Assembly: GCA_963975935.1 (NCBI GenBank)
Contig: CAXBIQ010000006.1
Location: forward strand, 124,001 to 188,000
DNA: 64,000 nucleotides
Source of the DNA: Planktosalinus sp963975935
GTDB lineage: Bacteria; Bacteroidota; Bacteroidia; Flavobacteriales; Flavobacteriaceae
Direction of reading: 5' to 3'
Below are positions 34,324 through 43,781 of the stretch, piece by piece. The notes beneath the pieces are model-generated. The model saw only the letters and a program-made list of their open reading frames with translations. It was not told the origin of the DNA and made no database searches. A program made the translations under genes and the position numbers. Each line of letters begins with the position of its first letter. Within the stretch, counting starts at the first letter, position 1.

Positions 34324-36049
34324 ATACAGGATATCTTTTATGCGCTTTTTCATAGTACTCTGAATTTTTATATATCCAGTCCAGTTGCATATATCCGTTT
34401 TCACGAAAGGCTTCGTCTTCATTTTTTTTGTTCTCAAATTCCCTTTTTAAACCAGGGTTGTTGTTTAGTATCTCATAAGCAATCTCTTCAAAGACATAAG
34501 GCGAAAAACCCTCTTTTTGCTGTAAAATACTATCGAAAAAATTCCAATTGAAGAAAGAATCTACTGCGTGCGGCTCCAGTGTTTCAAGTAGGTATTTGAC
34601 CCCGGGTTGAGCGGTATAAACCAAATAATCACCCTTTTTTAAAGTGACATCTTCTGTGGTTTTTGAAAAGGTTGTATTATAATGTTGATAATGCCCCTCA
34701 TATGGAGCAGAACGGGTTTTGAAATCCTCAATCCTGTATATTTCTGCCCGGATTATAGTATCATTTTTGAGTTTGCGCATTTCAATGGCATTTGCTTTTA
34801 AAAGATGAATCACATTCCACCAACCTTGAGGAATTGCATATGCTGTTGGAATTGTAACGGTAGCCGAAGGCTTAAAATGGTTGTAATACTTAACAGGCTT
34901 TGTAAAGGGTTTATCACGATCATAAAACAGTCTGTCTTTCCCCGAAACCTTGCTCGTTCTGTATTCACTTTCATACCCCTTAAACTGAAGTGTGGTCACT
35001 TTTGAACTGTCAATCTCCCATGAAATTGGGTATTCAGAACGCGGGGAATATGCTTTGTAAGCATCTTTTCTTATGGTTTTAATATCCTGATAATTTTCGT
35101 CAGTAATTGCAATCATATGTTTCATAAGGGCATAAGTTCCTTCCACCCGGTCTTTATAAGGTTTCAGCATGTGTGTTTCCACCATTAAACCAAAGGTGTT
35201 GAACAATGCAGTATATCCTGTTGAATATCTTGGGCTATCCATAAATTGTGAGAAACCATCATCCGGTGGTCTGTTAAATACATTGACATAAGGAGTGATG
35301 TCGTGGTTTTCTTCGGATAGTTTTTTCTCTAGAAGGGGTTGAAGTGTTTTGTTTAAGTAGTGACCGGCTTCATTACCCAGCTTGTTGTGCTGTGTAAACA
35401 AGTGGGTGAGGGTATATTGATAATCGGCGCCATTGCTTACATGGTTGTCAATAAACACATCAGGATTCAGAAGGTGGAAAATTTCGGCGAAAGCCAGGGC
35501 GTTTTTGGTATCGCTTTTAATAAAATCCCGATTGAGGTCATAATTTCGTGCATTCCCCCTGAATCCATATGCTTCGGGACCATTCTGATTAGCCCGGGAT
35601 GAAGAATTTCTGTTTAGGGCACCGCCAATATTGTAAACCGGTATAGCAATAATGATGATGTTTTTTGGGGCCTTCAGTTTGCCGGAAGCAAAATCCCTCA
35701 TCAGCATCATAGTGGCGTCAATGCCATCGGGTTCACCGGGGTGAATGCCATTGTTTATTAAAACAATTGCTTTATTATTATGAATTTTTCTAAAATCAAA
35801 ATCCTTATCAGTATTAAATGTCACCATATGCAAAGGCAGACCGGAATCGGTTTCACCTATTTCCTGAATGTTTACAGTGGGGTAAGATTTTGATAATGCT
35901 CGATAGTAATCAATAGTCTCATTATAAGTTGCAGTTTGCAGTCCTTCGTTTTTTTCAAAGATGGTTTCTGTCACTTTAGACTGACCGTAAACGCAACTTA
36001 TGCTAAAAATACACAGACTAAAACTTAAAAGTATGTTAATACGGCTCAT
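34307..36049 (-). CDS. Secreted M14-family zinc carboxypeptidase
   Basis: A 580-residue protein with a signal peptide (MSRINILLSFSLCIFSISCVYG). The M14 domain has the zinc pair in NNGIHPGEPDGIDATMMLM (HPGE) and a downstream His in FIDNHVSNGADYQYTLTH. An NRDF segment fits substrate binding, and TGYTALFNTFGLMVETHMLKPY follows. A long C-terminal region of about 250 residues has no assigned domain. It is probably periplasmic, digesting peptides. It shares its upstream region with the divergent T9SS gene. Confidence 0.88.
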   Translation of the reverse strand: MSRINILLSFSLCIFSISCVYGQSKVTETIFEKNEGLQTATYNETIDYYRALSKSYPTVNIQEIGETDSGLPLHMVTFNTDKDFDFRKIHNNKAIVLINNGIHPGEPDGIDATMMLMRDFASGKLKAPKNIIIIAIPVYNIGGALNRNSSSRANQNGPEAYGFRGNARNYDLNRDFIKSDTKNALAFAEIFHLLNPDVFIDNHVSNGADYQYTLTHLFTQHNKLGNEAGHYLNKTLQPLLEKKLSEENHDITPYVNVFNRPPDDGFSQFMDSPRYSTGYTALFNTFGLMVETHMLKPYKDRVEGTYALMKHMIAITDENYQDIKTIRKDAYKAYSPRSEYPISWEIDSSKVTTLQFKGYESEYRTSKVSGKDRLFYDRDKPFTKPVKYYNHFKPSATVTIPTAYAIPQGWWNVIHLLKANAIEMRKLKNDTIIRAEIYRIEDFKTRSAPYEGHYQHYNTTFSKTTEDVTLKKGDYLVYTAQPGVKYLLETLEPHAVDSFFNWNFFDSILQQKEGFSPYVFEEIAYEILNNNPGLKREFENKKNEDEAFRENGYMQLDWIYKNSEYYEKAHKRYPVFRVLN

Positions 36050-36087
36050 AAAATCTGATTTAATTCTTTTAAAGAAGTATAAAAATA

Positions 36088-36095
36088 TATATTTG
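36088..36095 (+). promoter_or_regulatory. Promoter -7 element of T9SS cargo gene 1
   Basis: TATATTTG is an exact TAnnTTTG match. The downstream leader GTTAACTAAAA plus a TTTAATAT stretch is nearly the same as in front of the paralogue at 37463. Confidence 0.6.
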
Positions 36096-36129
36096 GGCTG
36101 TTAACTAAAATTTTAATATAATATAAATT

Positions 36130-37020
36130 ATGAAAAAAATTACTTTTTTATTTTTGGGATCATTATTCTTTTTGGGAGTAGTGTCAAATGCCCAAGTAAC
36201 GCTTTCTCAGTCTGTTGATCCTTCAACCATTGATACAGGTGGAGTTGCTTGTTGGAGTTCTCCTGCCCAAGGTGGTACTGGGGAATACAGAGATAATGCT
36301 TTTGCAAGAACATATGATTTAGCTAATGATTTTAGTATTGCTGGTGATTTTGAAATTTCAGCAGTAGAATTTGGTCAAGGCTCAGCTGATGATGGAAAGG
36401 TTGTTCAAGTAAATATTTACACTGTAGATACTGAAGATTTATCTACAGCAACTTTTACATTGATAGAAACTGTTGATGTTCCACTTTTTTCGGCTGATGA
36501 TTTAAGTCTTATCACCGCTAATATTTCTGCAACAATACCTGCCGGATCAATAGTTGCTGTAGAAGTATTCGCCCCAGATGAGGGAGCTGTTATTGCTCAA
36601 ACGTTTTTTCCGGGGTTTAATTTAGCTGGTCAAAATAATACTGCTTGGATAAAATCTGATGGTACCGGAACCGGAGGAGCAAGTACTGGTTGTGATATTC
36701 CATGGCAAGATGCTAGCGCTCTTGGTGCTGGTCCTCAAGAATATGTTATTAATTTAGTTGGAGAAGAGGTTCTTTCAGTAAATGATAATCTTTCATCTCA
36801 AGTTTCAGTTTACCCAAATCCTGCAACAGATGTTATAAACATCAAAACTCCTTCAAACATTCAGGTTACAGGAGCTACGTTATATGACCTGTTAGGTAAG
36901 AATACAGGTATTGTTTTTGCAAATGGTCAGGTAGATGTTTCAGGCTTAAGCAGAGGTGTTTACATGCTTACAGTTGATACAAATGAAGGCTCTCTTACTC
37001 AGAAAATCGTTAAGAGATAA
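36130..37020 (+). CDS. Secreted protein with T9SS type A sorting domain (paralogue 1)
   Basis: A 296-residue protein with a signal peptide (MKKITFLFLGSLFFLGVVSNAQ). A beta-rich central domain of unknown function (about 30-210) follows, with the pattern YRDNAFARTYDLANDFSI. The C-terminal sorting domain (about 217-296) carries VSVYPNPATDVINI, YDLLGKN, VDVSGLSRGVYML and a KIVKR end. The sorting domain sends it through the T9SS to the surface or medium. It is a paralogue of the next gene. Its leader, signal start and C-terminus are closely matched while the centre has diverged. Function is unknown. Confidence 0.88.
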   Translation: MKKITFLFLGSLFFLGVVSNAQVTLSQSVDPSTIDTGGVACWSSPAQGGTGEYRDNAFARTYDLANDFSIAGDFEISAVEFGQGSADDGKVVQVNIYTVDTEDLSTATFTLIETVDVPLFSADDLSLITANISATIPAGSIVAVEVFAPDEGAVIAQTFFPGFNLAGQNNTAWIKSDGTGTGGASTGCDIPWQDASALGAGPQEYVINLVGEEVLSVNDNLSSQVSVYPNPATDVINIKTPSNIQVTGATLYDLLGKNTGIVFANGQVDVSGLSRGVYMLTVDTNEGSLTQKIVKR

Positions 37021-37043
37021 TTTGTAACACGTTAATTTTAATT

Positions 37044-37070
37044 AAAACCCGGCAAATTTGCCGGGTTTTT
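37044..37070 (+). terminator. Terminator of T9SS cargo gene 1
   Basis: A 13-bp perfect inverted repeat (37044-37056 with 37057-37069) has a CCCGG core and T run. It lies 23 bp after the stop. Confidence 0.88.
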
Positions 37071-37407
37071 TATTTTGACAATTAGCACAAATAAAATTCC
37101 TCCTCACAAATCTCTCAGCCTCTTCTTTTACAATTAGCTTTCTTTTCTCTTCTTCAAATTATTTAATTTTTTTCAATACTAAATAAGATACCAATTTAAA
37201 AAAAAACCGCGATTGGTTTAATCAATTTCCTTTATAGTTATAGAGCTAAGTAATTCTAATAATTGAAAACAAATCACTTTAATAAAGCTTGCTGTATAAA
37301 ATAAAGCTTTAAATTCTGTTTTCTTTTTTGTTAACTATTAATTTAACCTGATTTAATTGCATGTATATATATTACAATGATAATATATGTCATAAAATGT
37401 TATTACA
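37071..37407. other. AT-rich gap between the two T9SS paralogues
   Basis: About 340 bp of very AT-rich DNA with no open frame of note. The only pairing seen is ACCAAT (37190-37195) with ATTGGT (37212-37217) across an A run, which is weak. I see no gene or clear RNA element here. The promoter of the second paralogue follows. Confidence 0.6.
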
Positions 37408-37437
37408 TTGTTAATTTAAAAAAAAAGTATATATTTG
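37408..37437 (+). promoter_or_regulatory. Promoter of T9SS cargo gene 2 (-33 TTG, -7 TATATTTG)
   Basis: TTG at 37408-37410 and TATATTTG at 37430-37437 are separated by 19 bases, a good fit to the Bacteroidota promoter. The spacer holds a run of nine A (37418-37426). Confidence 0.65.
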
Positions 37438-37462
37438 TTATGTTAACTAAAAATTTAATATT

Positions 37463-38380
37463 ATGAAAAAAATTACTTTACTTGCTTTTTTGTTTGTGGC
37501 TGGAATGTCAGTACAGGCACAACAACCAACTTTTACAACTGCAAATCCTGATGGCGGGATTTCTTTTGGAAACTTAGATGTAAATAGTGCACCGGTCGTT
37601 ATTACACACAGTAATACTCAAAACAATGTTGAAGCTGATGCCATTGCATGTGCTTCTCCAACTTCTTTTCGTAACAATAACTTGTTCAGGGTATTTGACT
37701 TAGAAGGGGATTTTGGTCTTATGGACGGTCTTCAAGTTACTGATGTTGAATTTGCTATTGGACCAATCTCAACACCTAGCAGCTTTCCAATTACAATCAA
37801 TATTTATTCTACAGCTCCAGGGACATTTCCCGGAGGGACCTTAACCCTTCAAGGTACTGCCGTACATACAGCAACGAATGCTGACTTTTTACAAATAGTA
37901 TCTTTGCCGCTTAGTGCTTTGATTCCACCCGGAGAAGCAATGGTAATGGAAGCTGTATTGATTGACGACGGAACAGATCAACACTTCATGCGTTTTGGAT
38001 GTAACAGTGACGGAGATACTGGTCCTTCATATATCCAAGCTGATGTTTGTGGGGCAGCAACACCTACTCCATTTTCAGATTTAGGTCTTGTTCAAGGTTT
38101 GGTATGGAATGTGCTTGGTGATGATGAACCATTGTCTGTAAATGAAACTCTTGCTTCTCAGGTTTCAGTTTATCCAAACCCTGCAACAGATGTAATCAAC
38201 ATCAAAACTCCTTCAAACATTCAAGTTACAGGAGCTATTTTATATGATCTGTTAGGTAAAAACACAGGTGTTGTTTTTGCAAATGGCCAGGTAGATGTTT
38301 CAGCATTGAGCAGAGGTGTATATATGTTGACAGTTGAAACCAATGAAGGTTCACTTACTCAGAAAATTGTTAAGAGATAA
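37463..38380 (+). CDS. Secreted protein with T9SS type A sorting domain (paralogue 2)
   Basis: A 305-residue protein with a signal peptide (MKKITLLAFLFVAGMSVQAQ). A central domain is related to that of the preceding gene (FRNNNLFRVFDLEGDFGL, then VEFAIGPIS and ITINIYS). The C-terminal sorting domain (about 226-305) is almost identical to paralogue 1, including VSVYPNPATDVINIKTPSNI and the KIVKR end. It is exported by the T9SS. The central domain is one I have seen only in flavobacterial secreted proteins, and its function is unknown. Confidence 0.88.
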   Translation: MKKITLLAFLFVAGMSVQAQQPTFTTANPDGGISFGNLDVNSAPVVITHSNTQNNVEADAIACASPTSFRNNNLFRVFDLEGDFGLMDGLQVTDVEFAIGPISTPSSFPITINIYSTAPGTFPGGTLTLQGTAVHTATNADFLQIVSLPLSALIPPGEAMVMEAVLIDDGTDQHFMRFGCNSDGDTGPSYIQADVCGAATPTPFSDLGLVQGLVWNVLGDDEPLSVNETLASQVSVYPNPATDVINIKTPSNIQVTGAILYDLLGKNTGVVFANGQVDVSALSRGVYMLTVETNEGSLTQKIVKR

Positions 38381-38402
38381 TTTTTTTAAACATAAAGTTT
38401 AT

Positions 38403-38432
38403 AAAACCCCGGTATACTCACCGGGGTTTTTT
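38403..38432 (+). terminator. Terminator of T9SS cargo gene 2
   Basis: AAAACCCCGG and CCGGGGTTTT form a 10-bp stem with an 8-base loop and a T run, 22 bp after the stop. Confidence 0.88.
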
Positions 38433-38461
38433 TATGCTTAATTTATAGTATCTTAGCAAGA

Positions 38462-40567
38462 ATGAAAATCAAAACGACCACATTTATAAAGTCCAAGTCC
38501 CATTTCTCTCTTTTATTTATTACGTTTCTTAGTTTTTATGGTGGTTTTTCACAAACCAAAAAAGACACCACAGCACTTTCTGAAGTTATTGTTTACAGTG
38601 CTTTGATTCCAAAATCAATTCAAAACAGTGCATATGCAGTTACTCAAATCTCAGAAAAAGATATCGAATTTAGCGACCAAACAAACCTGACCCCAATATT
38701 AAACAAAGTGCCGGGCGTATATGCCCAACAAGGTGCCTTAAATACTAATAGGGTTACTATAAGGGGTATGGGAGCTCGCTCTCAATTCAGTACAAATCGT
38801 GTGAAAGCATATTTTGAAGACATCCCACTTACCAATGCTGAAGGGGAAACTGTGTTTGAAGATATTGATCCCGAAACGATACAAGGGGTAGAAATAATTA
38901 AAGGACCCAACAGTACCAGTTTTGGAGCTGGTTTAGGAGGGGTTATTCATTTAAAATCCCACAAGCAAACGCAAAGCCCTTATGTTAAAACAACGACCAC
39001 TCTGGGCAGTTTTGGACTCTGGAAGCAAAATGCTTCTTTACATGCCGGAACTTCTAAATCAAATATTTACGTGAGCTACAATCACATGCAAAGTGACGGT
39101 TTTAGGGAAAATAGTGATTATAATAGAAACTCTTTAAACATCTATGGTAAAACACAGCTAAATGAAAAAAACAGTCTTTCATTTATTGCCATTTATACTC
39201 GTTTGAAAGCCTTTATTCCCAGCTCGATAAATGAAAGTGACTTCATAAACAGGCCTGAGATTGCAGGTGGTAGTTGGAAAGATGCACAAGGTTTTGAGTC
39301 TTATGACAAGGTAATTTTCGGATTCAATCATCGGGTTGAATTTTCTTCTAATTGGTCTCTTTCAACAACAATCTTTGGAAACTATAAAGATGCTTATGAG
39401 CCCAGACCTTTTGATATTCTTGATGATGATAGTTTTTCAATGGGTCTCAGAACAAAATTGAATTTTTCAACACAGGTCTTATCATTGCCAACCCAATGGA
39501 GTTTTGGCAGCGAAATTATGACAGAAAATTACACTTTTACATTGTTGGAAAATCTTTATCAATCTGAACCCGGAAGCGGAAGTATTGAAGGTGATCTCTT
39601 TGCTAAGGTAAATCAGGAAAGAACCTATTTTAATTTCTTTTTAGAGCAAAACACCACCTTGACAGATAAATTATTTATTGAAGCCGGACTTTCTTTTAAC
39701 AATACCCAATATTCCCTGAAAGATGAATTTGAACATATTGAAAACACTTCCAGACAGCGCTTTACTTTTGATAATATTCTGTCACCACGGTTGGGACTTT
39801 CTTATAAAATTACACCCGGAAAAAATCTATATGCTTCAATCAGTAAAGGTTTTTCAATCCCGGCTGTAGCTGAAACATTAACCCCCGAGGGCCAAATCAA
39901 TACTGATTTAAAGCCGGAAATTGGCTGGAACTATGAAATGGGCTTTAAAGCAAACTGGTTGAAAAATACTTTGTATACTGAAGTGGTTTTATATTCTACA
40001 CAAATCACCAACCTCCTTGTTGCCAGGCGTGTTGCTGAAGACCAATTTGTGGGTATAAATGCCGGTGAAAGCAGTCATAAAGGGATTGAGGCTTTAATAA
40101 AGTACCGCGCTACTATTTCCAACAAGCTCCAGCTGTATCCTTTTTTTAGCGCAAGCTTCAACAGGTTTCGATTTAAGGACTTTGTTGATGGGGATAATGA
40201 TTTTTCAGGAAATAAACTCACCGGCGCCCCATCTCATCAATGGAAGGCAGGTTTTGATTTGCAATCAGATTTTGGTTTTCAGTTTTATGCTTCCCTATTG
40301 AGTGTCGGTAAGATTCCATTGAACGATTCAAATACATTGTATTCAAATCCTTATCATGTTACTGATATAAAAATGATGTATTCATTTTTTATATTCAAAA
40401 AACTTTCAACCGAACTTTTTACAGGCGTCAATAATCTTTTTAACGAAAAATATGCTGCCAGTATCCTGCCCAATGCAGTGGGTTTTGGCGGTGCCGCCCC
40501 TAGATATTTTTATCCCGGAAACCCAATAAATATTTATTCAGGTGTAAAACTCCAATATTTGTTCTGA
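38462..40567 (+). CDS. TonB-dependent outer-membrane receptor (FecA-like)
   Basis: A 701-residue receptor. An N-terminal signal (to about residue 30, FYGGFSQ) precedes a TonB-box-like LSEVIVYSAL. The plug domain follows (about 45-165: VPGVYAQQ, NRVTIRGMGARS, VEIIKGPNSTSFGAGLGGVI), then a 22-strand barrel ending in YSGVKLQYLF. There is no N-terminal carboxypeptidase-like domain and no SusD partner, so a siderophore or metal chelate is more likely than a glycan. That is inference. It follows the two T9SS genes on the same strand but after a terminator. Confidence 0.93.
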   Translation: MKIKTTTFIKSKSHFSLLFITFLSFYGGFSQTKKDTTALSEVIVYSALIPKSIQNSAYAVTQISEKDIEFSDQTNLTPILNKVPGVYAQQGALNTNRVTIRGMGARSQFSTNRVKAYFEDIPLTNAEGETVFEDIDPETIQGVEIIKGPNSTSFGAGLGGVIHLKSHKQTQSPYVKTTTTLGSFGLWKQNASLHAGTSKSNIYVSYNHMQSDGFRENSDYNRNSLNIYGKTQLNEKNSLSFIAIYTRLKAFIPSSINESDFINRPEIAGGSWKDAQGFESYDKVIFGFNHRVEFSSNWSLSTTIFGNYKDAYEPRPFDILDDDSFSMGLRTKLNFSTQVLSLPTQWSFGSEIMTENYTFTLLENLYQSEPGSGSIEGDLFAKVNQERTYFNFFLEQNTTLTDKLFIEAGLSFNNTQYSLKDEFEHIENTSRQRFTFDNILSPRLGLSYKITPGKNLYASISKGFSIPAVAETLTPEGQINTDLKPEIGWNYEMGFKANWLKNTLYTEVVLYSTQITNLLVARRVAEDQFVGINAGESSHKGIEALIKYRATISNKLQLYPFFSASFNRFRFKDFVDGDNDFSGNKLTGAPSHQWKAGFDLQSDFGFQFYASLLSVGKIPLNDSNTLYSNPYHVTDIKMMYSFFIFKKLSTELFTGVNNLFNEKYAASILPNAVGFGGAAPRYFYPGNPINIYSGVKLQYLF

Positions 40568-40613
40568 CATAAAATTTCCAATACTTTAACATTCAAATAT
40601 TTAAATTTACTAT

Positions 40614-40621
40614 TACATTTG
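40614..40621 (+). promoter_or_regulatory. Promoter -7 element of the TPR sensor kinase
   Basis: TACATTTG is an exact TAnnTTTG match, 17 bases before the ATG. Confidence 0.5.
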
Positions 40622-40638
40622 CATAAAATATATCCCCA

Positions 40639-42810
40639 ATGTTTTTAAAGAATACCTGCGTTACCCTTTTATTTTGCCTTTTATTTCTCAGCTCCACAGT
40701 TTTTGCACAAGCGCCTCAGGACCCTGAAGACTCAACAGTTTTAAAGACAATTAAATTAGCTTCAGAGGCTACTGCAAACAATGATTTTGAAAAAAGTGCC
40801 TCCCTTTTAAAAGAAGCACAAAATTCTATAGACTCCACATCATCTTATCAGGTGCTTTTTAATTATTATCAAAACCTCGCTACGCTGGCCTTTGATCGTT
40901 ATCAAATTGAAGAAGCTCAAAAATCATTTTTAAAATCGATTGATGCTGCGACAAGACTCCGGGATACCGCTTCGATTGTTGCTGCATACTCAGGAATGGC
41001 AAATGCCCTTTTGGTTGACAATAAATTTAAAAAAGCCTTGGTATACCAAAGGGAAGCATTACAAATGCTGGAAAGTGATAAAAATGATAAATATTATTCG
41101 CTGTTATCAAATATGGCAATTGCATACAAGCAGGCCAGCGACTTTGACAATGCTTTGGTTTCATTAATCGAAGTGAAAAATTATTTTAAAGAAAAAGAGG
41201 CACTGAAATCTCAAGCCATTGTTGAAAATAATATAGGAGAACTCTACCGAGAAAATTTTAAAGATTATACAAAAGCCAAAGAACATTACAAGCGGGCAGA
41301 GAATTTAAATTTGAAAATAAATGAAAAGCAAGCCCTGTCTCAAAATTATCACAACCTCTCACTGCTTTTCGAAAGAGAAGACAAACTTGACAGTGCTTTT
41401 GTTTATATAGGAAAAGCCATTAAAATCAAGCAAGAAAGTGGTGACCTGGGTGGCCTGGCAATAAGCAATCACGCATTGGGTACTATTCAGATTGCTGCAG
41501 GTGAATATGATAAAGCAATTGCATCATTTCAGAAATCATTGGAAATAAGCACAACCTACGGAATCACACCCGGTTTGTATTTTGCCAATATGGGTATTGG
41601 TGATGCCCTGATGGCAAAAGGAAACAAAAGTGAAGCCTTGGAGTACTATAAAAAGGTTGAAAATATCACAACTTCCATGGAGAATTTTGATATGAAAAAA
41701 AGTATCACCCAAACGCTGCTTGAATATTATAAAGAAAACAACAACTATGAAAAGGCTCTTGAGTACAGTGACCGCTTGCGGGCTATTGAAGACAGTGTTG
41801 CGCTCATTAAAAACAATGACAAGCTTGATGAATTGCGCATTCAATATGAAACAAATTTAGCTGAGGCTGAAAACAAAATTTTAAGGGAAAAAGAAGTCGC
41901 ACAGGAAGAACAAATCAAACTTCAAAACTATTTTTTAATAGGGCTTATTCTTGCCTTAGTTATTTTTGTTGTTTTGGTTGTTGTTCTATTTAAAGCAAAT
42001 AGACAACGAAAAATAGCGTATAAAAAAGTACAAAAAGCAACAAAAGACCTGGAATTGCAGTACCAGATAACAAAAGAACGAGAAGCAGATTTACAGAGGG
42101 CTGTTGCCTTGAAAGACAAAATATTTTCAGTTTTGGGGCATGATTTAAGAACCCCCCTTGCAAATGTTTCCAGTCTCATTGACAGTATGTCCCAAATAGA
42201 TTTGTCTCCTGAGGAAATGGAGTTTATGCTTAAACATTTAAAAGGGGAAACCAGTGCCAGTTTAAAAACACTGGAAAATATTTTACAATGGGCACGACTT
42301 CAAATGAATGATAAATCCATCAATGTTACTGAGCTTGATGAAGACGGGATTATCATAGAGATTATTAAAAACTTTGAATCTCATACTGAAACCAAAGCAA
42401 TAGAACTTAGCTATGTCAACACTTCAAAGTCTGTGGTATGGGCAGATGAAAATCAGTTTAGAAGCATCGCCAATAATTTGATTGCCAATGCCATTAAGTT
42501 CAGCCCTGTAAAAGGACAAGTTGAGGTAAGGTTTTCAGAGGAAAAAGATTTTTTTGTTTTTCGTGTAAGCGATCAAGGAAAAGGGATTGACCCTTCTGTT
42601 ATCAAAAACCTTGAGACACAGCAGGAATTGATGAGTACCTATGGCACCGAAGGCGAAAAGGGAACCGGGATTGGTTTGCGCATCGTCAAAGATTTTATTA
42701 ACATGCATAACGGTAGGATTGAGTTTTCAAAAAATGATCCTTCCGGCACACTCGTTACCGTTTACCTTCCCAAATTAATTGATAAGGATAACGAAACAAA
42801 TGAAGATTAG
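40639..42810 (+). CDS. Tetratricopeptide-repeat sensor histidine kinase
   Basis: A 723-residue membrane sensor. Signal peptide 1-23, periplasmic TPR array about 30-400 (for example ALGTIQIAAGEYDKAIASFQ), coiled coil 390-430, membrane helix 431-451 and a second coiled coil. The HisKA domain has phospho-acceptor His501 (FSVLGHDLRTPLANV). The HATPase domain shows NQFRSIANNLIANAIKFS, DQGKGIDP and GTGIGLRIV. No response regulator is adjacent, so it is an orphan kinase. The TPR domain probably binds a protein or peptide. The ligand is unknown. Confidence 0.93.
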   Translation: MFLKNTCVTLLFCLLFLSSTVFAQAPQDPEDSTVLKTIKLASEATANNDFEKSASLLKEAQNSIDSTSSYQVLFNYYQNLATLAFDRYQIEEAQKSFLKSIDAATRLRDTASIVAAYSGMANALLVDNKFKKALVYQREALQMLESDKNDKYYSLLSNMAIAYKQASDFDNALVSLIEVKNYFKEKEALKSQAIVENNIGELYRENFKDYTKAKEHYKRAENLNLKINEKQALSQNYHNLSLLFEREDKLDSAFVYIGKAIKIKQESGDLGGLAISNHALGTIQIAAGEYDKAIASFQKSLEISTTYGITPGLYFANMGIGDALMAKGNKSEALEYYKKVENITTSMENFDMKKSITQTLLEYYKENNNYEKALEYSDRLRAIEDSVALIKNNDKLDELRIQYETNLAEAENKILREKEVAQEEQIKLQNYFLIGLILALVIFVVLVVVLFKANRQRKIAYKKVQKATKDLELQYQITKEREADLQRAVALKDKIFSVLGHDLRTPLANVSSLIDSMSQIDLSPEEMEFMLKHLKGETSASLKTLENILQWARLQMNDKSINVTELDEDGIIIEIIKNFESHTETKAIELSYVNTSKSVVWADENQFRSIANNLIANAIKFSPVKGQVEVRFSEEKDFFVFRVSDQGKGIDPSVIKNLETQQELMSTYGTEGEKGTGIGLRIVKDFINMHNGRIEFSKNDPSGTLVTVYLPKLIDKDNETNED

Positions 42811-42813
42811 GTG

Positions 42814-43764
42814 TTAAGAATAAATAAGGTAAATTAAATACCCCACATAAAGCGCTAATAATATAAAACCTTCCCAGCGGTCAACCCTCCTGTATTTTCC
42901 GGTAAAAACAAAGAGAAAGAGTAAGACACCGGCAAGGATATTCATTAAAATATCGATGAATGAAGCCTGAGCCACTACTACAGGAGTAACTAATGCCGAG
43001 GCTCCCAATACAAAGAAAATATTGAAAATATTTGAACCCACAACGTTTCCAATAGCAATGTCAACGTTCTTTTTACGCACGGCTACAATCGATGTTGCGA
43101 GTTCTGGAAGCGAAGTTCCTATGGAAACTATTGTAAGCCCGATAATGCGCTCAGAGATGCCAAAAGACTGGGCAATGGAAGTTGCACTCGTTACAATGAG
43201 TTGACCTCCAATAACAAGACCTGCCAGACCCAATAAAATAAAAAGTATACCGGTGAAGGTTTTATAGGGTTTGATGGTTACCTTTTCTTCACTCTCGTCA
43301 TTTTTTGAAATGGCTATATTATAAACCAGGAAAACCGCAAAAAACAAGAGCAGCAATAAAGCGTCTGTGCGTGAAATGGTATTTGTCAGCCCATCAAAAT
43401 AAATATCTGAACTCACAACAATTACAGCAACCGCAGCAAGAAGGCTTAAAGGAATTTCATACCAGGTGGTGTTGCTTTTCACAGCGAGCGGATATATAAT
43501 AGCTGAAATACCCAAAATGCCCAGAACATTAAAAATATTACTTCCCAAAACATTGCCAAGCACCATTTCTGTGTTTTCATTGATAGCAGCAATAACATTC
43601 ACCACAAGCTCAGGAGCTGAGGTGCCAAAAGCAACTATTGTAAGCCCGATTACAATAGAGGGAATGCCAAACTTAGCAGCAAGGCTGGAAGCGGCTTCAA
43701 CTAGTTTTTCAGCACCAAAAATCAAGGCCACAAATCCGCCAAGAAGGATAAGAATATCAATCAT
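42814..43764 (-). CDS. Calcium/sodium antiporter (CaCA family, YrbG-like)
   Basis: A 316-residue membrane protein with two inverted repeats of five helices. The ion-binding alpha repeats are GTSAPELVVNVIAA and GTSLPELATSIVAV, each followed by GNVLGSNIFN or GNVVGSNIFN. This is the K+-independent cation/Ca exchanger layout. It exchanges sodium or protons for calcium. It starts 17 bp after the coaD stop on the same strand, so it may be the last gene of a ddl-coaD unit. Confidence 0.94.
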   Translation of the reverse strand: MIDILILLGGFVALIFGAEKLVEAASSLAAKFGIPSIVIGLTIVAFGTSAPELVVNVIAAINENTEMVLGNVLGSNIFNVLGILGISAIIYPLAVKSNTTWYEIPLSLLAAVAVIVVSSDIYFDGLTNTISRTDALLLLLFFAVFLVYNIAISKNDESEEKVTIKPYKTFTGILFILLGLAGLVIGGQLIVTSATSIAQSFGISERIIGLTIVSIGTSLPELATSIVAVRKKNVDIAIGNVVGSNIFNIFFVLGASALVTPVVVAQASFIDILMNILAGVLLFLFVFTGKYRRVDRWEGFILLALYVGYLIYLIYS

Positions 43765-43781
43765 TTTTTAAAACGGGAAAT

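Noticed and set aside
37180..37230. Possible small RNA hairpin in the gap between the T9SS paralogues
   Set aside because: Only six base pairs (ACCAAT/ATTGGT) across an A run, with no promoter or terminator around it.
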